Shown here in pieces: positions 1 through 3,936 of a stretch of 8,944 nucleotides of DNA (positions are counted from its first letter, which is position 1; every line of letters begins with the position of its first letter). Below the pieces are notes generated by a model that did not search any database, was not told the DNA's origin, and saw nothing but the letters and a program-made list of their open reading frames with translations. The translations under genes were made by a program, and so were the position numbers. Source of the DNA: CAUSKK01 sp963532425 (GTDB lineage: Bacteria > Pseudomonadota > Gammaproteobacteria > Cardiobacteriales > Cardiobacteriaceae); NCBI GenBank assembly GCA_963532425.1, contig CAUSKK010000031.1:1-8944 (forward strand), read 5' to 3'.

Positions 1-55
1 TGCGGCTGGTGCGGCTGGTGCGGCTGGTGCGGCTGGTGCGGCTGGTGCGGCTGGT
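1..55 (+). repeat. 9-bp tandem repeat encoding (Ala-Ala-Gly)n
   Basis: Six perfect copies of GCGGCTGGT run to base 55 and probably continue left of the window. In the frame of the partial gene each unit reads Ala-Ala-Gly. The unit length is a multiple of three, so copy-number slippage would change protein length without shifting frame. Confidence 0.95.
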
Positions 56-454
56 ACTGGTGCCGAGAGCATCGCGGCCATTGAGACCGTTGAGACCGTT
101 GAGACCGTTGAGACCGGCGAAACGGTCATTGCCAGCGGCCCGGCCCTGACGCTGGCGGCCCTGCTGGCCCTGGCCTGCCGGCTGGCCCTCTGGCTGGCGG
201 TGCCGTTTTTCTATCTGGCCAGCCTGCTGAGTCCGACCCTGAAAGCCTGGCTCTATGATTTGCAGTATGGCGCCCTGCTCCTCGCCCTCTGGGGCGGCCT
301 GGCGCTGGAACGGCCCCGGCCGCGCTGGCCCCGCTGGCTGCTGTCGCCGCTGCTGGCCCTGCTGCTGCTGGCGGTGGGCTGGGTGCTCCTGACCCTGCTG
401 CTGGCCCTGCTGATGACGCTGGTTCCCAGCGACGCCCTGCCCCTCCGCAACTAG
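2..454 (+). CDS. C-terminal part of an unrecognised membrane protein (5' end outside window)
   Basis: The reading frame is open from base 2 to the TAG at 452-454, giving 150 residues with no upstream stop, so this is the C-terminal part of a longer gene. A GTG at 200 lies in the same frame but falls inside a hydrophobic segment, and no reason to start there is visible. Residues 1-18 are six Ala-Ala-Gly repeats. Residues 28-38 are Glu-Thr-Val repeats. Then come hydrophobic stretches at about 48-76, 87-102 and 113-141, rich in Leu and Ala, with a short basic/proline loop (ERPRPRWPRW) at 103-112. The tail ends SDALPLRN. This looks like a low-complexity extramembrane region followed by two or three membrane helices. 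I do not recognise the family and assign no function. A strong terminator begins 19 bases after the stop. Confidence 0.7.
   Translation, partial: AAGAAGAAGAAGAAGAAGTGAESIAAIETVETVETVETGETVIASGPALTLAALLALACRLALWLAVPFFYLASLLSPTLKAWLYDLQYGALLLALWGGLALERPRPRWPRWLLSPLLALLLLAVGWVLLTLLLALLMTLVPSDALPLRN
83..115 (+). repeat. 9-bp tandem repeat encoding (Glu-Thr-Val)n
   Basis: Three copies of GAGACCGTT plus a fourth partial copy (GAGACC) lie in the same frame as the Ala-Ala-Gly array. The following GGCGAAACGGTC (Gly-Glu-Thr-Val) looks like a diverged further unit. The encoded stretch is acidic and hydrophilic and precedes the first hydrophobic segment. Confidence 0.9.
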
Positions 455-472
455 CCCCGGCGACCGATGGCG

Positions 473-501
473 AAGCGCTCCCCCAACGGAGCGCTTTTTT
501 T
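473..501 (+). terminator. Intrinsic terminator of the left membrane-protein gene, built from the GAAGCGCT word
   Basis: A 9-bp perfect stem, AAGCGCTCC (473-481) with GGAGCGCTT (488-496), encloses a 6-base loop and runs into seven Ts (495-501). It lies 19 bases after the TAG at 454. Both arms contain AGCGCT, the core of the palindrome that fills the next 1.6 kb. Confidence 0.9.
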
Positions 502-519
502 GTGGCCGGCCTGGGGAAG

Positions 520-660
520 GAAGCGCTTCGTCCGGCTGAAAACCCTTTTAGCGAAGCGCTTCAGCAGTCCCAACCTAAAAAGGGAAAGCGCTTCACCTCT
601 GAAAGGCTGTTGGGAGGGAGCGCTTCAGCCCGGAAAGCCCCGGCCCGAGGGAAGCGCTTC
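520..660 (+). repeat. Array block A, copy 1 (four tiles)
   Basis: Five palindromes (cores at 522, 555, 587, 619, 653) enclose four tiles: one containing CTTTTAGC, one containing GCAGTCCCAACCTAAAAA, one containing CTCTGAAAGGCTGTTGGGAG and one containing AGCCCGGAAAGCCCC. The same four tiles recur in the same order at 937-1078 with almost identical spacing. Confidence 0.85.
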
Positions 661-814
661 GAGCTGGAGAAAAGAGGGCAGAGAGAAGCGCTTCGGCTCT
701 GAGGAATTATTTCCAGCGAAGCGCTTCCGGCTGGCTGCTGGAATGAAGCGCTTCGTTCTGAGGAAAAAGAGGAAGCGCTTCGGTTCCAGAAGCTGGGAAA
801 TCAGGAAGCGCTTC
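585..814 (+). repeat. Array block B, copy 1 (seven tiles)
   Basis: Cores at 587, 619, 653, 687, 720, 747, 774 and 807 delimit seven tiles, including GAGGAATTATTTCCAGC, CGGCTGGCTGCTGGAAT, TTCTGAGGAAAAAGAG and GGTTCCAGAAGCTGGGAAAT. The block overlaps block A copy 1 and recurs at 1403-1601 with one tile missing. Confidence 0.85.
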
Positions 815-936
815 CAGCTGGCTTGCAGAACGAAGCGCTTCGGTGGAACTGGCCTAAAGGGGTGGAGATAGCATGGGGGTGAAAGGGAGAGGGGGAGCGC
901 TTCTAGTCGTGGCAGAAGTAAAACCCCCGGCCGAGG

Positions 937-1078
937 GAAGCGCTTCGTTCTACTAAAAACCGTTTTAGCGAAGCGCTTCGGCAGTCCCGACCTAAAAAAG
1001 GGAAGCGCTTCGCCTCTAAAAGGCTGTTGGGAGGGAGCGCTTTAGCCCGGGAAGCCCAGGCCCAAGGGGAAGCGCTTT
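937..1078 (+). repeat. Array block A, copy 2 (four tiles)
   Basis: Palindrome cores at 939, 972, 1004, 1036 and 1071 give intervals 33, 32, 32 and 35, against 33, 32, 32 and 34 in copy 1. Tile order matches, with scattered substitutions such as GCAGTCCCGACCTAAAAAA here. The last two palindromes have drifted to end in TTT. Confidence 0.85.
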
Positions 1079-1402
1079 CTTCTAAGCAAAAGAGGGGGAA
1101 GCGCTTCGTTGTTTGGAATTGTCTTGGCTCCGGTCTGAGGGGAGCGCTTCGTTTTTCTCGCCCGAGAAAGGCAGAAGCGCTTCATTCTGTTGAGAGTCTG
1201 TTTTTACGAAGCGCTTCGGTTGCCTTGAAATTGTCCTAGCCCAGACCCAAGGGGAAGCGCTTCGCTCCTGAAAGGGTGGAGAAAACATGGGGGGAAGCGC
1301 TTCGACCTCGGGAAAGGGAGGTTCCAGAACGAAGCGCTTGGCCAGGAAGGGGGAAGCGCTTCGGCAGGTCTGGCCCAGAGGGGTGGAGAAAACATGGGGG
1401 GG

Positions 1403-1601
1403 GAAGCGCTTCGCCTCTGAAAGACTGTTGGGAGGGAGCGCTTCAGCCCGGAAAAGCCCCAGCCCGAGGGAAGCGCTTCGGCTTTGAGGAATTATTTCCA
1501 GCGAAGTGCTTCCGGCTGGCTGCTGGAATCAAGCGCTTCGTTCTGAGGAAAAAGAGGGAGCGCTTCGGTTCCAGAAGCTGGGAAATCAGGAAGCGCGCTT
1601 C
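1403..1601 (+). repeat. Array block B, copy 2 (six tiles; one whole tile absent)
   Basis: Cores at 1405, 1437, 1472, 1505, 1532, 1559 and 1592 give intervals 32, 35, 33, 27, 27 and 33. These equal copy 1 except that the 34-bp unit at 653-686 (tile beginning GAGCTGGAGAAAAGAGG) is exactly missing. Palindromes in this copy have degenerated more: AGTGCT at 1505, a C-initial copy at 1530 and a 12-bp palindrome at 1590-1601. Confidence 0.85.
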
Positions 1602-2142
1602 CTTCTGGGCGAAAGGGAAAAGCGCTTCGTTGGGAACAGCTCCGGCCCGAGGGAAGCGCTTCGGCCTTTGGGAGTATTTCCAGCGAAGCGCTTCGTTCTA
1701 AGAAAAAAAGGGGGGAAGTGCTTCGCCTCTGAAAGGCTGTTTTTACCGAAGCGCTTCGGTGGCTTTGAAATTGTCTTGGCCACGGCCCGAGGGGAAGCGC
1801 TTCGTTCTGCTGAAAACCGTTTTAGCGAAGCGCTTCGTTGGGAACAGCCCCGGCCCAAGGGGGAGCGCTTCGTTTTGAGGAAAAAGGGGGAAGCGCTTCG
1901 TTGGGAACAGCCCCGGCCCAAGGGGAAGCGCTTCGGTTTCGGAAGCTGGGAAATCAGGAAGCGCTTCTAGCTGGAAAAAGAGAGGTTTCAGAGCAAAGCG
2001 CTTTGTTCGGATAGAAAAGGGAGAAGCGCTTTCGGCTGCCCCGGCCCGGGGGGGAGCGCTTCGTTCGGTGGGAAAAGGGGGAAGCGCTTCCGGCTGGGGA
2101 TGTGGTGAAAAGCCGGCCGAGGAAAGGACAGGAACGGGGCGT

Positions 2143-2164
2143 AAAAAAGAGCGCCGAAGCGCTC
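2143..2164 (-). terminator. nupC intrinsic terminator with UUCG tetraloop
   Basis: Read on the minus strand this is GAGCGC-TTCG-GCGCTC followed by six Ts (2148-2143). It is a 6-bp stem closed by the very stable C(UUCG)G tetraloop, starting 20 bases past the nupC stop at 2184-2186. The 3' half of the palindrome word forms one arm, mirroring the terminator at the other edge of the array. Confidence 0.9.
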
Positions 2165-2183
2165 CGTTGGGGGTTGGGGTGGG

Positions 2184-3422
2184 CTAGGCCAGACTCAGGA
2201 AGAGGCCGGCCAGGCAGGCGCTCATCAGATTGGCGAGGGTGCCGGCCAGCAGGGCCAGCGGGCCCAGTTTGGCCACCTCGGCCCGGCGTTGGGGCGCAAT
2301 CACCGCCAGTCCGCCCACCAGAATGGCGATGGAACCGAAGTTGGCAAAACCACAGAGGGCGAAGGAAATAATCGCCTGGGTTTTGGCGCTCAGGGCAATG
2401 GCGCTGGCGTCCTGCAGGTGCTGGGTGAAGCTCATATAGGCCACAAACTCATTGGCCACCAGCTTCTGGCCGAGCAGAGCGCCCACCGTCGGCGCCTCGG
2501 CCCAGGGCGTCCCCAGCAGCCAGGCCACCGGCGCAAAGCCATAGCCCAGCAGCTTTTCCAGACTCAGGGCCTCGATGCCGAACCAGTTGCCGACGGTGCC
2601 CACCAGGCCGTTGAACAGGGCCACAAAGCCGACGAAGCACAGGACGATGGCGCCCACGTTCAGGGCCATGTGCAGGCCGGTGATGGCCCCGCCGGCAGCG
2701 GCGTCGATGATGTTGCTGGACGGCTGTTCCCCGTCGCTGAAGCCGCGTTTTTCGTCATAGTTGGTCGGCACCTCGATTTCCGGATAGAGCAGCTTGGCGA
2801 AGAGCAGGCCGCCCGGCGCTGCCATGAAGGAAGCCGTTAATAAATAGTCCAGCGATACGCCCATCTGGGCATAGCCGCCGATGACCGAGCCGGCCACCGA
2901 GGCCAGGCCGCCGACCATGACGGCGAAGAGTTCCGAGCGGGTCATGCCGGCCACATAGGGTTTGATGACCAGCGGCGCTTCGGACAGGCCGACGAAAATA
3001 TTCGAGGCCGCCGCCAGGCTCTCGCCCTTGGAGGTGCCGAGCAGCCGGGCCAGGCCGCCGCCGATGAGGCGCACCAGCCATTGCATCACGCCCAGGTGAT
3101 AGAGCACGGCAATCAGCGACGAAAAGAAGACAATCAGGCCGAGCACGTGAATGCCGAAGACAAAGCCGTTTTTGCCGGCCAAATCGCCGAAAATAAAGTT
3201 GATGCCCTGGTTGCCGAACTGAATGACCGCCGCCACGCCGCCGCTGAGCTTGGCGAGGGCGGCCCGGCCGCTGTCGCTGTAGAGCACCAGTGCCCCAAGC
3301 CCAAATTGCAGGGCGAAGGCCCCGCCGACGGTGCGCCAGTTGATGGCCCGGCGGTCGCGCGACAGCAGCAGGCCCAGGGCCAGCAGGGCAACGAGGCCGA
3401 ATAGGCTAATAAAAATATCCAT
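2184..3422 (-). CDS. nupC: Concentrative (cation-coupled) nucleoside transporter, NupC/CNT family
   Basis: This 412-residue inner-membrane symporter is predicted to import nucleosides using the sodium or proton gradient. Length fits bacterial CNT proteins (about 400). Hydrophobic helices run throughout. Family landmarks include the first substrate-contact motif GLSEAPLVIKPY (145-156), NEFVAY (324-329) and CGFANFGS (357-364). By alignment in my head with Vibrio cholerae vcCNT, E148, E325, N361 and S364 match its nucleoside-binding residues E156, E332, N368 and S371. The usual Gln (Q154 in vcCNT) is Leu146 here, a Gly-Leu pair closer to the Gly-Met of human purine-selective CNT2 than to the Ser-Gln of pyrimidine-selective CNT1. 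The ATG at 3422 has AAGGGG five bases upstream. The gene is transcribed divergently from rseC and convergently with the left gene, and ends in its own terminator. The nupC symbol is by family, not proven orthology. Confidence 0.9.
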   Translation of the reverse strand: MDIFISLFGLVALLALGLLLSRDRRAINWRTVGGAFALQFGLGALVLYSDSGRAALAKLSGGVAAVIQFGNQGINFIFGDLAGKNGFVFGIHVLGLIVFFSSLIAVLYHLGVMQWLVRLIGGGLARLLGTSKGESLAAASNIFVGLSEAPLVIKPYVAGMTRSELFAVMVGGLASVAGSVIGGYAQMGVSLDYLLTASFMAAPGGLLFAKLLYPEIEVPTNYDEKRGFSDGEQPSSNIIDAAAGGAITGLHMALNVGAIVLCFVGFVALFNGLVGTVGNWFGIEALSLEKLLGYGFAPVAWLLGTPWAEAPTVGALLGQKLVANEFVAYMSFTQHLQDASAIALSAKTQAIISFALCGFANFGSIAILVGGLAVIAPQRRAEVAKLGPLALLAGTLANLMSACLAGLFLSLA

Positions 3423-3500
3423 GGATTCCCCTTAAATAGACCAAAAGAAGGGAGCGCCGAAGCGCTTCCGGGCGGTCATTAGAAATTTTGTGAGTTAAAC
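3423..3500. promoter_or_regulatory. Divergent intergenic region between nupC and rseC with a hairpin
   Basis: These 78 bp must contain the starts for both directions. I see no strong -35/-10 pair. An AGCGC-CGAA-GCGCT hairpin (3453-3466) sits inside. Read toward nupC it has a UUCG loop and is followed by the T-rich CCCTTCTTTTGG, so it resembles a weak terminator or attenuator in a nupC leader. An exact GAAGCGCTTC copy occupies 3459-3468. Confidence 0.5.
3459..3468. repeat. Dispersed GAAGCGCTTC copy, intergenic
   Basis: Exact copy of the array palindrome between nupC and rseC, overlapping the hairpin at 3453-3466. The 15-bp context GAGCGCCGAAGCGCT (3452-3466) is identical to 2149-2163 in the nupC terminator. 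Confidence 0.95.
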
Positions 3501-3902
3501 ATGCAAGTACCTGTAGAAGTGTTGCACTGCGACGGCCGGGCGCTGGTGGTGCGGCTGGTGGAAGGCGGCGGCTGTGCCCGCTGTGCCAGTGGTGAGGGCT
3601 GCGGCCAGCGGCCCTGGTTCCATTATCTGTTTGCCGAGGATTTGGCCCTGCCCCGGCCGGCGCAGGGCGTTTTCACCCCGGGCCAGCGGCTGACCCTGAG
3701 CCTGGGGCCGGGGGCGCTGAATCGGGCCGCCCTCCTCTGCTACGGCCTGCCGCTGCTGGGCCTTTTCCTCGGCCTGCTGCTGACGATGGCCCGGCCGGAG
3801 GGGCTGCAGCTGCTCGCTGGCGCCGTTGGGCTGCTGGCCGGGGTGGGCCTGGGCCGGCGCTGGGGGCAAAAATGGCTGGGCGCGGCGCTGCGTTTGGCGT
3901 AG
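3501..3902 (+). CDS. rseC: RseC/MucC-family inner-membrane protein (SoxR-reducing / sigma-E regulator family)
   Basis: This 133-residue protein has the RseC layout: a short N-terminal domain with clustered cysteines (C25-A-R-C28 and C34 in GCARCASGEGCG), then two hydrophobic helices at about 75-97 and 101-118, and a basic C-terminus. In E. coli the homologue is the last gene of rpoE-rseABC and is linked both to sigma-E control and to the Rsx system that reduces SoxR. Here neither rpoE/rseAB nor rnf/rsx genes are adjacent. Instead the gene heads a run with purL (34-base gap) and cca. The ATG at 3501 gives the expected N-terminus, but its ribosome site is weak (TGTGAG at best). Family assignment rests on cysteine pattern, size and topology; the exact role is inferred. 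Confidence 0.8.
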   Translation: MQVPVEVLHCDGRALVVRLVEGGGCARCASGEGCGQRPWFHYLFAEDLALPRPAQGVFTPGQRLTLSLGPGALNRAALLCYGLPLLGLFLGLLLTMARPEGLQLLAGAVGLLAGVGLGRRWGQKWLGAALRLA

Positions 3903-3925
3903 AATTTCGGCCATTTTTTAGTTTT

Positions 3926-3930
3926 GGAGA
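3926..3930 (+). promoter_or_regulatory. purL ribosome binding site
   Basis: GGAGA lies six bases before the ATG at 3937 and supports that start. It follows the rseC stop (3900-3902) with no terminator between, consistent with co-transcription. Confidence 0.8.
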
Positions 3931-3936
3931 ATTGCC

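Larger units (their letters stand above)
520..2090. repeat. Dense array of the palindrome GAAGCGCTTC (about 47 sites) with reused spacer tiles
   Basis: About 47 sites matching GAAGCGCTTC or a near variant lie in 1.57 kb; I count 29 exact copies. Examples of exact copies start at 520, 553, 651, 685, 718, 745, 772, 805, 832, 937, 970, 1002, 1098, 1353, 1403, 1653, 1827, 1890, 1925, 1958 and 2081. Site-to-site distances are mostly 32-35 bp (24 of 46 intervals) or 27-30 bp (12 of 46). Spacers are purine-rich on the + strand and fall into a limited set of recurring tiles. No convincing gene is present: open frames exist because the palindrome has no stop in any frame on either strand, and spacing is not a multiple of three. 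The array lies between two converging transcription units, each ended by its own terminator. It is not a CRISPR array: the repeat is only 10 bp and the spacers are not unique. Its function is unknown. Confidence 0.95.

Noticed and set aside
467..871. Long open frames across the array (also around 1027-1239, 1276-1701, 1506-1970 and on the minus strand) with repeated Lys-Arg-Phe, Glu-Ala-Leu-Arg and Ser-Ala-Ser peptides
   Set aside because: The palindrome contains no stop in any frame of either strand, so open frames arise automatically. Site spacing is not a multiple of three, the peptide register shifts constantly, starts lack ribosome sites, and one start lies inside the terminator hairpin.
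520..2090. CRISPR array
   Set aside because: The repeat is only 10 bp and self-complementary, spacing varies from 22 to 62 bp, spacers are reused rather than unique, and no cas gene is in the window.
520..2090. Insertion sequence or MITE remnant
   Set aside because: No transposase fragment, no outer terminal inverted repeats and no target-site duplication could be identified; the internal structure is fully explained by tiles and palindromes.
3900..3905. TAGAAT as a -10 box for a dedicated purL promoter at the rseC stop
   Set aside because: No acceptable -35 lies 15-19 bp upstream, and the short gap to rseC makes co-transcription the simpler explanation.
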